A stretch of 64,000 nucleotides of DNA from Mucilaginibacter sp. 14171R-50 (GCF_010093045.1 NZ_CP048115.1:2542001-2606000), one strand, 5' to 3'. Positions 44,552 through 53,758 are shown, counted from the stretch's first letter. A program made the numbers and translations. The notes: generated by a model not told the origin, from the sequence alone.

Positions 44552-44944
44552 ATGAGCACATATCAAACGGGAAGCGGCGCCGGGCAAATAAGCCTGGCTG
44601 CAGATATCACTACTGTAGGCCTGGCTGCTTCAAGGGCAATCACTATCGATCTTAACTCTCAGGAACCGGGCAAACCGGTAGCGCATTCTGATAATGCTAC
44701 GGGTGATATAGCGCAGCATGAGATAGGACAGGCCGGGCAACTGCGCGGCCTTAGGGTTTCAATTGTTACCAAAGTAGAATTCTGGGGTAGCGCAGATCAA
44801 CGCAAGGCGCAGTACGAAGCGCTATCTGCAACGTACACTTTAGATGGTGGCAGCGCAGGAGCAAAAACGTATAACGACCCCAAAATTACAGTGGACGAAG
44901 GTTACAATGTGGCAATACTTTCTAAAAATATTGATCTGATATAA
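44552..44944 (+). CDS. Unknown protein (130 aa), first of a two-gene unit
   Basis: A 130-residue soluble protein without a signal peptide. It starts MSTYQTGSGAGQISLAADIT and ends GYNVAILSKNIDLI, with many Ala/Gly/Thr and alternating hydrophobics, suggestive of a beta-sandwich. No family is recognised. The gap to the next gene, a secreted beta-rich protein, is only 2 bp, so the two are likely co-expressed. Confidence 0.6.
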   Translation: MSTYQTGSGAGQISLAADITTVGLAASRAITIDLNSQEPGKPVAHSDNATGDIAQHEIGQAGQLRGLRVSIVTKVEFWGSADQRKAQYEALSATYTLDGGSAGAKTYNDPKITVDEGYNVAILSKNIDLI

Positions 44945-44946
44945 TC

Positions 44947-46101
44947 ATGAAAAAATACCTGCTTACCTGCGTATTATTAACGGCTGCCTTAACGGTTTGC
45001 GCACAGGACGAAGGCATAAAGCTGAAAGATCTTGCTGTGCCAAATTCCCCGGCTTTTATACTTACCGATATTACGCCCACACTTGTACAAACGCCAAATA
45101 CTCCAAAGAAATTTATATTGGGGGTTGCCCAGTCGTTTGGTAACTCATCTTCGGGTTTCCCTGATAACTACTCGGCAGAGTTTGCACCCTATTGGTTTCT
45201 AAACGGAAGCAAACAAAACGTGTATTCGGCACTTGGCCTGCAAACACGGGTAAATGATGAGGGGAAGCTTATCCCCGGATATAAAGAAGATGTTTTTTCG
45301 GGGTTGAAATTTACGAGCATATCCATCGCGTTTATTAATAAGGACCTGATACCCGACGGTACCGACCAGGCACACAAAGTATTTGCTATCGGCTTAAAAA
45401 CAACTATCATAAAGGTGCAGCAGTCTGGCTCGGCAGGAAAAATGCTTAATAAAATAAAAAAATGGCATGCAGATGCCCTGACCGATATCGCGCAGTACCA
45501 GGACGCGCTGGCCCGCGATAAGCCACAATCATTTGTAGATAGCCTGGTAAAAGCCATTGCCCTACGAAAGGCTAACGATAGCCTTGACCTGTCTAAACAG
45601 ATAAATGACTATATACAGGAGAAGCCAAAATTTTCATGGGATGTTGCCGGTGCGTACGCTACCTATGGCATAGGCGATGCCGACTGGCAGCCCGGCCGCA
45701 GCGGAGTATGGACAACCGTATCCACTTATTTACCACTGGCATCGGCCACAGGTGGGCCTTCAAAAAATTATTTTAATATGAATGTTTCGGCACGTTCGCT
45801 TTGGGATAATTATACCAAAAACGATGCGGGATTGATTGTTAAAAGCACAGCCTTTGACATTGGTGGTAAAGCCGGGCTCGATTTTGACGGGTTTTCGATA
45901 GGGGTGGAATCGTTATACCGCCATATTAATGGAAAGGCAGGTAACGAGAACAGAACCGTAGGTGTGCTAAGCTATAAAATTGCCGATAGTATATACCTCA
46001 TGGGGGCGTTTGGCAAAAACTTCCAGTCGCAAAGCAAATCAATAGCTTTATTTGGTATAAACTGGGGCCTTGGCAACGAAAAGGTTGATATAAGTAAGTA
46101 A
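44947..46101 (+). CDS. Secreted or outer-membrane hypothetical protein (384 aa)
   Basis: A signal peptide (MKKYLLTCVLLTAALTVCAQ) is followed by a soluble/barrel-like domain. A helical polar middle (MLNKIKKWHADALTDIAQYQDALA) sits between beta-rich halves. The C-terminal end has alternating strands typical of an outer-membrane barrel (GIGDADWQPGRSGVWTTVSTYLP, FDIGGKAGLDFDGFSIGVESLYRH). No family is recognised. It starts 2 bp after the 44552 gene. Confidence 0.65.
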   Translation: MKKYLLTCVLLTAALTVCAQDEGIKLKDLAVPNSPAFILTDITPTLVQTPNTPKKFILGVAQSFGNSSSGFPDNYSAEFAPYWFLNGSKQNVYSALGLQTRVNDEGKLIPGYKEDVFSGLKFTSISIAFINKDLIPDGTDQAHKVFAIGLKTTIIKVQQSGSAGKMLNKIKKWHADALTDIAQYQDALARDKPQSFVDSLVKAIALRKANDSLDLSKQINDYIQEKPKFSWDVAGAYATYGIGDADWQPGRSGVWTTVSTYLPLASATGGPSKNYFNMNVSARSLWDNYTKNDAGLIVKSTAFDIGGKAGLDFDGFSIGVESLYRHINGKAGNENRTVGVLSYKIADSIYLMGAFGKNFQSQSKSIALFGINWGLGNEKVDISK

Positions 46102-46808
46102 GTGAGTAAGTAAGTAAGGAGGTCGTAGAAGCACAGGTAGGTTTGTGCTTACATGAACGTTAGTCCGCTCATTGCCGCGGAGGGCTACTTCTTTTGTCTT
46201 GAAACAAAAGAAGCAAAAATTCAAGTCAGCAAAAAGGCTTCTTTGCCGCACAAGGCCATTACCCCGCAAACCGGGCAGAACCACGAGCTGGAAGCTTTTG
46301 CCTCGCGCTTCGCCGCACATATCCCTCGCTTCAGCAAAATTTCCTAATGCCCTTGCCACACACAACCCCCCTTTGTTCTGCCCGCTTTCGTCCGAAGCTG
46401 TTTTGCTGACGGGAATACACTCGCTCCCCTAACGTCATTGCGAGCGTAGCGTGGCAATCTTCGATAGAAAAGTGAGCCGCCAGGAAAAAGTACTGCCCTA
46501 ACATCACCCAAAAATGCGGCATTGGCCTGTTCGGGTAGTACAGCAATTGATAAAGCACTAACTTTCACAGAGCAGGACGCAGCCGCGACTTTTCTTTGGT
46601 TACTTTCTTTTGAGAGAAAAGAAAGTAACATCCACTGACAATCACTGCAGCACAACAACTGTCTAACGAAGAACTGTATGACTGATACCTAATGAGCACC
46701 GATTCTCACATTTCACACCTTTTCACAGTGTTTACAGTAGTCAATGGTACACCGGTTGGCCAACATGGGTAACTCAGTACAAATTAACCCTTTAAAAAAC
46801 TACGATAA
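46102..46808. repeat. 707-bp gap of dispersed repeats and hairpins
   Basis: No gene is seen. At 46188-46213, CTTCTTTTGT/ACAAAAGAAG is a hairpin. At 46332-46530 there is the second copy of the ~200-bp unit seen at 22392-22590. At 46599-46629, GTTACTTTCTTTT/AAAAGAAAGTAAC is a perfect 13-bp inverted repeat with a 5-base loop. At 46100-46120 there is a short TAAG(T) run. Short reading frames here are repeat-derived. The cluster suggests a hot spot for intergenic repeat insertion. Confidence 0.7.
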
Positions 46809-48425
46809 TTATACAAACAGGTCCGGTTTAAACTTTGGCGGTGTACGCTTCTTTGACGCCTGCTCATAAGCATGCGCAAGGCTTATTAATTTCCCTTCGC
46901 TCCAGGCGGTACCTACAAACGACAAGCCCATGGGCAGGTCGTGCCAGGCACCCATTGGTACCGTAATATGCGGGTAGCCCGCCATAGCAGCCGGGCCCGA
47001 AAATGAGAATCCGTTATCATAATCGCCATTGATCAGGTCGATGCATACGGCAAAGCCATTGGTAGGTGCTATCAGTGCATCCAGTTTGTTTTCCTGAAGC
47101 AAGCCGTCAATACCCTGCCTGCTGTATTTAGTGGTTTTGCCCACCGCGTCAAGGTATTCTTTGCTGTTCAGGTCGCCTTTTGTTTGGGCATATTCGGCCG
47201 TTTCCTGCTTAAAAAATGGCATGGCTTTATCCTCATTCTTCTTGTTGAAATCGATAACATCAGCCAAAGTCTCAACCTTTGAACCGGCTTTGCTTAAATA
47301 CTTGTTAAGGCCATCTTTAAACTCATAAAGCAATACCGTAAATTCCGACCCTTCAATGGGTTTTAAACGGGTATCCAGGTCAACCTCTATAATTTCTGCG
47401 CCTTGTTTTTTCAGCGTGGCAATTGCCTCCTGAAGCAGCCTGTTTGTAGATGCAGGCAGCTTTTCAATTTTTACCAGCCCAAGCCGCTTGCCTTTTAAGC
47501 CATTAATATCAAGGTATCTGCTGTAATCTTTTTCGGGTTTGCTTTTAATAGTGGCGTCATCGGCCGTATCAATGCCGGTAAGCGCGCCCAGTAATATAGC
47601 CGCATCCTTTACGGTACGGGCCATGGGGCCGGCAGTATCCTGCGTTTTTGATATCGGTATGATGCCGCTGCGGCTCCATAAGCCTACGGTTGGCTTAATG
47701 CCTACCAGCCCGTTTACGGACGATGGCGAAACGATAGATCCATCAGTTTCTGTACCGATGGCTATTGCACAAAGGTTGGCCGCGGTTGCCGCGCCCGAAC
47801 CGGCGCTTGAGCCACTCGGGTTCCTATCCAGTACGTAAGGATTTTTGGTTTGCAGGCCACGGCTGCTCCAGCCGCTGGTTGAGCGTGACGAGCGGAAATT
47901 CGCCCACTCGCTCAGGTTGGTCTTTCCTAACAGCACGGCGCCTGCTTCGCGCAGCTTATGTACAATAAAGGCATCCTGTTTGGCAAAATTATCGCTTAAA
48001 GCCAGCGAGCCGGCCGTGGTATGCATATTATCGCCGGTATCGATGTTGTCTTTTATCAGCACCGGGATGCCATGCAGCGGGCCGCGCAGTTTACCAGCCT
48101 TGCGTTCCCTGTCCATATTATCAGCCATGTCCTGCGCGCTTTTGTTCAGCTCTATCACCGAATTGATCTTCGGCCCCGCCTTATCTATAGCATCTATTCT
48201 TTTTAGGTACAGTTCAGTAATACTGCGCGAGGTGTGCGTGCCGTCGGCCATCTTTTTTTGCAGATCGGCGATGGCGGCTTCGTTCAGCTCAAAATCATCG
48301 TTAAAAGCATTATTTTCTGCCGGAGCTTGTGCCTTATCAGCAGGCTGACTGCATGATGCAGCGCCTATGGTGGCCAGGCCGATGCCCGCCAGGGCGCCTG
48401 ATCGTAAAAAGTTTCTTCGTTGCAT
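46809..48425 (-). CDS. Amidase-signature enzyme, Tat-type lipoprotein
   Basis: A 538-residue protein. The N-terminal RRNFLRSGALAGIGLATIGAASC is a twin-arginine signal with a lipobox, so it should be exported folded and lipid-anchored. The amidase-signature Ser-cisSer-Lys triad is visible: Lys in VLIKDNIDT, Ser in GSSAGSG and Ser in DGSIVSPSS. Such enzymes hydrolyse amides; the substrate is unknown. Periplasmic amidases are seen in scavenging. It is a single gene. Confidence 0.9.
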   Translation of the reverse strand: MQRRNFLRSGALAGIGLATIGAASCSQPADKAQAPAENNAFNDDFELNEAAIADLQKKMADGTHTSRSITELYLKRIDAIDKAGPKINSVIELNKSAQDMADNMDRERKAGKLRGPLHGIPVLIKDNIDTGDNMHTTAGSLALSDNFAKQDAFIVHKLREAGAVLLGKTNLSEWANFRSSRSTSGWSSRGLQTKNPYVLDRNPSGSSAGSGAATAANLCAIAIGTETDGSIVSPSSVNGLVGIKPTVGLWSRSGIIPISKTQDTAGPMARTVKDAAILLGALTGIDTADDATIKSKPEKDYSRYLDINGLKGKRLGLVKIEKLPASTNRLLQEAIATLKKQGAEIIEVDLDTRLKPIEGSEFTVLLYEFKDGLNKYLSKAGSKVETLADVIDFNKKNEDKAMPFFKQETAEYAQTKGDLNSKEYLDAVGKTTKYSRQGIDGLLQENKLDALIAPTNGFAVCIDLINGDYDNGFSFSGPAAMAGYPHITVPMGAWHDLPMGLSFVGTAWSEGKLISLAHAYEQASKKRTPPKFKPDLFV

Positions 48426-48478
48426 TGTTTAGTACCGTTTAACAGTACAATTAACAAAATAATTAGCTGGTTTTAAAG

Positions 48479-48994
48479 CTAATCTGCAAAGAACATCGGT
48501 TTACCCGACGATGGTATCACTAACTCGTCGTTATAATCGGGCAGTAGTTTATGTAAAACCTCGCCGGGCATATTCCCCACATCTATAAATGTCCAGCTTT
48601 TGCCTTTATCATCGCTGATAGCTAACAGGTACGACTGCGTAACGTAATGGCCGTTAAACATTTGTAGCGTAATGGTTTCGGGCAGCAGGCAATGTATCTG
48701 GGTGCCAGCATTGTAAAACGGTCCCGGTGAGCCTACCGAGCCGTTAAACTGCATAACACCTTGTTTTTTTAATCCGTCTATCCGCTCAATCATCAACTTT
48801 TGCATGGTTTCGCGGCCGCCGGATAGTTCAACCAGTTTTGGATAGGTAAGATCGATAACCGTTTTGTAATCGCCTTTGAAGGTAGCCTTGGCCAGCCTGT
48901 CGGCCTGCCTTTTAAGCAATGCCGTATCCTGCGCAACACCAGCAAACGGGATAATAAACAGCAAAATGCAGTATAGCTTATTAAAAAAGGACAT
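48479..48994 (-). CDS. Secreted hypothetical protein, tandem paralogue B
   Basis: Start taken at ATG 48994. A signal peptide ends at GVAQ. The mature part, LLKRQADRLAKATFKGDYKTVIDLTYPKLVELSGG, IHCLLPETITLQ and LLAISDDKGKSWTFIDV, is clearly the sister of the neighbour upstream at 49008. The layout suggests an NTF2-like or cystatin-like fold. No known family name is assigned. It lies 13 bp downstream of its paralogue, in the same transcription unit. Confidence 0.7.
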   Translation of the reverse strand: MSFFNKLYCILLFIIPFAGVAQDTALLKRQADRLAKATFKGDYKTVIDLTYPKLVELSGGRETMQKLMIERIDGLKKQGVMQFNGSVGSPGPFYNAGTQIHCLLPETITLQMFNGHYVTQSYLLAISDDKGKSWTFIDVGNMPGEVLHKLLPDYNDELVIPSSGKPMFFAD

Positions 48995-49007
48995 CAGCAT
49001 TAAACCA

Positions 49008-49511
49008 TTACAGCATCACCGGCTGCGAAGGCTGTGGGATAATAAGGTTATTATTAAAGTTTGGGAACAGCTGTTTAACCGAATTGATGGTACGCTGGTT
49101 CATGTCCAAAAAGCTCCAGTTTTTGCCTCCATCGTTACTTATTGCCAATAAATTGCTGGTGGCTACCATCCGCCCTCTTGAAGTTTTCATGATAAGGTGC
49201 TCGGGTATCAGGCAATGTATCTCGGTGCCGGCTTTGTAAAATTTGCCCGGCGAGCCGATGGTTATTTTCTCGAACGAAAAACCCTGCGATTTCATCTGGT
49301 TAATGCCTGCCGACATTATTTTTAGCATTTGCTCTTTCCCGCCGCCCAATGTAACTGCTTTGGGGTAAGTGTTTGCAATAACAGTTTTAAAGTCGCTGTT
49401 AAGCAAAGCTTTGGCAACCACGTCCGCCTGCCGTTTAACCGTGGCAGCATCCTGCGCAAAAAGCGATACAGGTAAAATAAGCAGTAAGGCTATCCTGAAA
49501 ATTAATTTCAT
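49008..49511 (-). CDS. Secreted hypothetical protein, tandem paralogue A
   Basis: A 167-residue protein with a signal peptide (ILPVSLFAQ). TVKRQADVVAKALLNSDFKTVIANTYPKAVTLGGG, EIHCLIPEHLIMKT and LLAISNDGGKNWSFLDM align with paralogue B. The copies differ most in the C-terminal 25 residues. The ATG overlaps the stop of the phosphodiesterase gene (4 bp), so it is translationally coupled to it. Function unknown. Confidence 0.7.
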   Translation of the reverse strand: MKLIFRIALLLILPVSLFAQDAATVKRQADVVAKALLNSDFKTVIANTYPKAVTLGGGKEQMLKIMSAGINQMKSQGFSFEKITIGSPGKFYKAGTEIHCLIPEHLIMKTSRGRMVATSNLLAISNDGGKNWSFLDMNQRTINSVKQLFPNFNNNLIIPQPSQPVML

Positions 49512-50794
49512 TTGGTTTTTTTATGTTTTTTTCTGACCAGTACCTTGTTGGCCAGATCGTCTGTGCCATCAATTTTATCGGTGTGTTTGATGCCTAATAT
49601 ATTGCTTATTAAATTAAATACCGAAACATTTTTAAATGCTGGTATGATCAGGCGCTTTTTAAACGCGGGCCCCCAGGCATAAAAGCTTGCGTGCATGTCT
49701 TTAACAGCCGCAGGGTCGTACCCATGCCAGCCGGGGTTAATTTTTTTACTGTTCCAAAGGTTAAATACCTTGGGCACATGGGGGATAAGCAAAATATCGC
49801 CTATACGGTTATGCCAGTCATCGGCGGCGCCGTAATGTAAATGCGCTGGTATATTTGTTTTTAAGTACACTTCGTAATCCTTAGCCTCACGCTTTAGCGC
49901 GTTGTAAGTGCCATGAATGTCCTTATTGTTTTTGGCATAAAGCTCAACCAGGATACCATCCCCGGATATTACAAACTTTGAAGTATCAATAGCTGCCGGG
50001 ATGCCGATGGGGTTTTGGTTATCAACCCTGGTCATTCCGTGGTCTGATACAAATACAAAATTTACGTCAAGCCCGGTGGTTTTAACGGCTTTTTGCAGCT
50101 CGTTCACTGCCGAATCTATAAATATTACTTCCTTTTCCGTCTCGGGCGATTCGGGCCCGTTGTGATGCGCTGCATGATCAACCTGCGGAAAGTAAAAGGT
50201 AATAAAATGCGGCCTGCTGGCGGGTGGAAGTTTCAGCCAGTTCACTACAGCTTTTATGCGGTTATTGATGTCTATCTTTTCGTTATATACATAGTAGTAG
50301 GTAGGTTGGATGCCTTTTATTACGGCCTCCGAAGCCACCCAGTAAAAGCTGGCCGACAACATTTTCTGCTGCTCGGCAAGCACCCAAAGCGGCGCGCCGC
50401 CGTACCAGCTGCCATCGGCAACCTTATCCTTTTTGCTCATGGAGTATCTCTCCTTACGTTCGCGGTCGTAAAAAGCATTGTTAACCAAACCCGAGTGGGA
50501 AGGGTACAGGCCACTAACAATGGCATAATGGTTTGGAAAAGTTACCGAGGGGTAAGATGGGATCATAGAGGTGGCGCTTACCCCTTCGCCCGCCAAGCGT
50601 AACAAGTTATTGGCGTGGTAGCGTTTGGCAAAATCGTACCTGAAACCATCAGCCGAGATCAATATTACATAGGGTTTCTTTTGTTGCCTGGTGGTGTTTT
50701 TGCGGTTTGGGATCACATGTTGAGTGGTATCCTGACAAAAAACTTTTGAGCCGATGACGAGCAGCGCAAGCAGCAAAAAACTATATTTCTTCAT
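49508..50794 (-). CDS. Secreted alkaline-phosphatase-superfamily phosphodiesterase (ENPP-like)
   Basis: Start taken at ATG 50794 (TTG at 50812 is less likely). A 428-residue enzyme with a signal peptide (YSFLLLALLVIGSKVFCQ). LISADGFRYDFAKRY gives the first metal Asp; PSYPSVTFPNHYAIVSG carries the catalytic Thr, then VFVSDHGMTRVD the Asp-His pair, and a late GWHGYDP His. The pattern is that of nucleotide pyrophosphatase/phosphodiesterases. It is the first gene of a unit with two small paralogues, with a 4-bp overlap. Confidence 0.9.
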   Translation of the reverse strand: MKKYSFLLLALLVIGSKVFCQDTTQHVIPNRKNTTRQQKKPYVILISADGFRYDFAKRYHANNLLRLAGEGVSATSMIPSYPSVTFPNHYAIVSGLYPSHSGLVNNAFYDRERKERYSMSKKDKVADGSWYGGAPLWVLAEQQKMLSASFYWVASEAVIKGIQPTYYYVYNEKIDINNRIKAVVNWLKLPPASRPHFITFYFPQVDHAAHHNGPESPETEKEVIFIDSAVNELQKAVKTTGLDVNFVFVSDHGMTRVDNQNPIGIPAAIDTSKFVISGDGILVELYAKNNKDIHGTYNALKREAKDYEVYLKTNIPAHLHYGAADDWHNRIGDILLIPHVPKVFNLWNSKKINPGWHGYDPAAVKDMHASFYAWGPAFKKRLIIPAFKNVSVFNLISNILGIKHTDKIDGTDDLANKVLVRKKHKKTK

Positions 50795-50874
50795 GTAGCT
50801 ATTGATGGTCAAAAATAGGCAAATAAGGTTAAGATATGGCTATGTTAACGTTAATGTTGCAGATGGATACCCAC

Positions 50875-50945
50875 CGGGTAGCCGGACTCACCCCGGCTTC
50901 GCTGCGCTGGCCGACCCTCTCTGCTGCGCAAAGAGGGTGCCTGCA
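50875..50945. repeat. Short GC-rich repeat in a 231-bp gap
   Basis: A stretch with CGGACTCACCCCGGCTTCGCTGCG...CCGACCCTCTCTGCTGCGCAAAGAGGGTGC, including the hairpin ACCCTCTCT/AGAGGGT. It looks like a dispersed repeat. The rest of the gap is AT-rich, with promoter function likely for the GH5 gene. Confidence 0.45.
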
Positions 50946-51025
50946 ATTCATCTATTTTTAACATAGTCTAACTGTTTTTTTGCAAAAGCATTGATAGGTT
51001 TATCTAAATATTTAATTTGTTGGGC

Positions 51026-51997
51026 ATGAAGATGAAAGCTTTATTATTACTGGCCGCCCTTTTTGTAAGCGCCGGTGCTGTAGCGCAAACCCCTGTTGAT
51101 TTGAACGGCGCTTTAACTGTAAAAGGGAACCAAATAGTTAATAAGAACGGCGTTCCACCGCAGCTAAGGGGTATCAGCCTATCGTGGAGTTTATGGGCCG
51201 GCAAAAAGTATTATAACCCCGCGGTGATAGACTGGCTTACATCTGATTTTAAAGCGACCATTATACGCGCATCAATGGGGGTGCAGCCCGATAGCGGTTA
51301 CCTGCAGCAGCCCGCGGCTCAAAAGCAATTGATAACAGATGTGGTAGACGAAGCCATCAGGCAAGGAGTGTATGTACTGATAGACTGGCACGACCATAAC
51401 GGGCACCTTCACATCCCGCAGTCAAAGGCCTTTTTTGCAGAAATGGCGCAAAAGTATAAAGGTGTGCCCAATGTGATCTACGAAATATGGAACGAACCGG
51501 CACGCATAAGCTGGGATACGGTAAAAGATTACGCTTTGCAGGTAGTTGCCGAGATACGTAAATACGACCCCGATAACCTGATTGTGGTGGGCAGCCCAAA
51601 GTGGGACCAGGATGTGGATGTAGCCGCCGCCAATCCGATAACAGGATTTAAAAACATTGCTTACTCTTTTCATTTTTATGCGAGCGACCCCAACCACCAG
51701 GATAGGCTGCGCGCCAAGGCCGATAAGGCTATTGCAATGGGCCTGCCGCTAGTTGTTACTGAGTGGGGCGTGGGCGAATCTGACGGGAATGGCAGGTTTG
51801 ATATGGCCATGAATAAAAAGTGGATGGATTGGGTAGAAAAGAACCGGCTGAGCTGGGTAAACTGGAACATAACCGATAAACGTGAAACCACGGCGATACT
51901 GCAACCACACGCGCCCTCAACAGGCAACTGGACGGCAGGGCAGCTAACCCCGGCAGGCGTTTATATCCGCGAAAGGCTGCGAATGCTTAATAAGTAA
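51026..51997 (+). CDS. Secreted GH5 family cellulase-like glycoside hydrolase
   Basis: Start taken at ATG 51026 (a TTG at 51017 is in frame). A 323-residue protein with a signal peptide (LLLLAALFVSAGAVAQ). The GH5 core is recognised by LIDWHDHNGH, the acid/base Glu157 in YEIWNEPA and the nucleophile Glu246 in VTEWGVGESDG. No binding module is attached. Substrate preference (beta-1,4-glucan vs mannan) cannot be read. It is a lone gene, not in a typical polysaccharide locus. Confidence 0.92.
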   Translation: MKMKALLLLAALFVSAGAVAQTPVDLNGALTVKGNQIVNKNGVPPQLRGISLSWSLWAGKKYYNPAVIDWLTSDFKATIIRASMGVQPDSGYLQQPAAQKQLITDVVDEAIRQGVYVLIDWHDHNGHLHIPQSKAFFAEMAQKYKGVPNVIYEIWNEPARISWDTVKDYALQVVAEIRKYDPDNLIVVGSPKWDQDVDVAAANPITGFKNIAYSFHFYASDPNHQDRLRAKADKAIAMGLPLVVTEWGVGESDGNGRFDMAMNKKWMDWVEKNRLSWVNWNITDKRETTAILQPHAPSTGNWTAGQLTPAGVYIRERLRMLNK

Positions 51998-52047
51998 AAT
52001 TACTGTTGTAATTGCCTGCTAATGTGTTTTAACACTTATATTTATGC

Positions 52048-52509
52048 ATGGCACAGGGCAGGGTATATTGGGTACTATTTACAGCACTAATGCTGCTGGC
52101 CTGCAATACACATAAGCAAAAAATATATACCAGCGATTGTGCCACAGATATCACGTTTAAAAAGTTAAGTTTTCACAACCTTGCAGACAGCATTAAACAA
52201 TACGACGGGAAATATGTGGAGGTATCCGGCAGGTACGTTGAAGGGAAGCATATATCAGCCCTCGTTAACGACAGTACCTTTACAGATCACGGCAGCCGAC
52301 ACTCGTTTTGGGTAAATTTTACGCAGGATTGCCCCTTATACCTGAAAGGTAAAAATACCGGCCTGTTTGAAACCGAAGACGGCGAGTATAAAAAGATAAA
52401 TAACCGTAAAATGACCATTCGCGGTCGGGTAGATCTAAGAAAAAAGGGCTATAAAAATGCCTATATCGCCACAATTAACGAAGTAAGCTATCTTGAGCTG
52501 GATCAATAA
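52048..52509 (+). CDS. Hypothetical lipoprotein with OB-like fold
   Basis: A 153-residue protein with a lipobox (MLLAC at residues 15-19), so probably a lipoprotein. DGKYVEVSGRYVEGKHISALV and RKMTIRGRVDLRKKGYKNAYIATINEVSYLEL look like OB-like beta barrels. No named family is recognised. It is convergent and overlaps the BLUF gene's end by 7 bp. Confidence 0.6.
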   Translation: MAQGRVYWVLFTALMLLACNTHKQKIYTSDCATDITFKKLSFHNLADSIKQYDGKYVEVSGRYVEGKHISALVNDSTFTDHGSRHSFWVNFTQDCPLYLKGKNTGLFETEDGEYKKINNRKMTIRGRVDLRKKGYKNAYIATINEVSYLELDQ

Positions 52510-52925
52510 CTCATACTAAGCTTATTACTTTCTATAAATGTTTTAAGCATTGTAACAGCAGCGCCCCCATCGCGCTTACCCTCAATTTTATTGGTCGACT
52601 TCAGGTAACCGGCCAGGTGGGTGATATTATCAGCTTTAGGCGTATAAAACCCCATAGACCATTCCGGAAAATTTCGTTCGGTAATAGGTTCGTCTACTAA
52701 GGTAATTAAATTTTTATGCCTGGAGTCCGCTTCTATTTTTGACAGGATATGATCTACATCGCTGCTTTTCCCTTCAAGTACCTGTATAAATGTGCCTTCG
52801 CTGTAAAGCAAAACCCCTGTTACCTGGTGCTTTAAATTCATATTCCGGGCGCTGTTGAGCAGATTCACCAGCTGCTCGTCTTCCATCAACTTTACAGCGG
52901 TGCTTATATAAACAAGATTTTTCAT
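52503..52925 (-). CDS. BLUF-domain blue-light photoreceptor protein
   Basis: Start taken at ATG 52925, giving 140 residues. The N-terminal BLUF (flavin-binding) domain has the key residues: Y6 in LVYIS, N30 in the helix before VTG, Q48 in FIQVLEG, W89 and M91 in EWSMG. The spacings fit those of AppA Y21, N45, Q63, W104 and M106. In BLUF proteins the flavin hydrogen-bond switch responds to blue light. The short C-terminal helical cap (about 35 residues) has no output domain, so it is a BLUF-only protein that would signal by protein contact. Partner not identified here. Confidence 0.92.
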   Translation of the reverse strand: MKNLVYISTAVKLMEDEQLVNLLNSARNMNLKHQVTGVLLYSEGTFIQVLEGKSSDVDHILSKIEADSRHKNLITLVDEPITERNFPEWSMGFYTPKADNITHLAGYLKSTNKIEGKRDGGAAVTMLKTFIESNKLSMSY

Positions 52926-52996
52926 AGCGTAAATAGCCCCCAAGGTAGCATTTTACTTTAAATGAAAAAAATATTCCTATTAAATAAAACCAGGGG

Positions 52997-53758
52997 CTAT
53001 ATCTGTAACTGCATCCCGTCATAAGCTAACTCAATACCCGGCGGGAGTTCTTTACTGATAGCGGCATGCCTGCCCAAACGGTGGCTGATATGGGTGAAAT
53101 AGGTTTTTTCGGCATTGATCTCCTGGGCGAAAGCTATAGCCTCTTCTAAGGTGAAATGCGAAATATGGTCCTCTTTTTGTAAAGCATTTATTACCAATAT
53201 TTTCGATCCCCGTATTTTAGCCACCTCGCTGCCGGTTATTGTTTTGGCATCGGTTATATAGGTAAAGTCCTTTATCCGGAAACCCTTTACCGGCAGTTTG
53301 TAGTGCATCACCTCGATAGGGGTAAAGCGCACCGCGCCAACATCAAATGGCTGCAAGCCTATTGTATGCAAGTTTATCTGTGGGATGCCCGGGTAGCCCT
53401 TCTCATCAAAAATATACGGGAATTCGCGGCGCAGGGCCTGTTGTACCCGCTCGTCGGCATAAATATCTACAGGGCTCTGCTGCTTGTAGTTAAACGCACG
53501 GATATCGTCCATACCGGCAACATGGTCCTTATGTTCGTGGGTAAAAACAATAGCGTCAAGATGCATTACCTTTTGCCGCAGCATCTGGTACCTGAAATCC
53601 GGCCCCGAATCGATAACTATCACCTTTCCGTCGCCTTCAACCAAAACAGAAGTGCGCAGGCGCTTGTCGTGCGCGTCGGCAGATGTGCATACCTCGCACT
53701 GGCAGGCTATAACAGGTACGCCCTGCGAGGTTCCGGTTCCTAAAAAAGTAATGGTCAC
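52997..53758 (-). CDS. MBL-fold metallo-hydrolase, PhnP-like
   Basis: A 253-residue protein. FLGTGTSQGVPVIAC opens the fold; the three cysteines C19, C21 and C24 form the structural CxCxxC site of the PhnP type. The metal motif is VFTHEHKDHVAG (H74, H76, D78, H79), and later TYFTHISHRLG. PhnP is a phosphodiesterase for cyclic ribose phosphates in phosphonate breakdown, but such genes also occur alone. It overlaps the upstream 99-residue gene by 4 bp. Confidence 0.87.
   Translation of the reverse strand: MTITFLGTGTSQGVPVIACQCEVCTSADAHDKRLRTSVLVEGDGKVIVIDSGPDFRYQMLRQKVMHLDAIVFTHEHKDHVAGMDDIRAFNYKQQSPVDIYADERVQQALRREFPYIFDEKGYPGIPQINLHTIGLQPFDVGAVRFTPIEVMHYKLPVKGFRIKDFTYITDAKTITGSEVAKIRGSKILVINALQKEDHISHFTLEEAIAFAQEINAEKTYFTHISHRLGRHAAISKELPPGIELAYDGMQLQI

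Noticed and set aside
46153..46658. Several overlapping short frames in the repeat-rich gap
   Set aside because: They coincide with hairpins and repeat units on both strands and have no homology signal.
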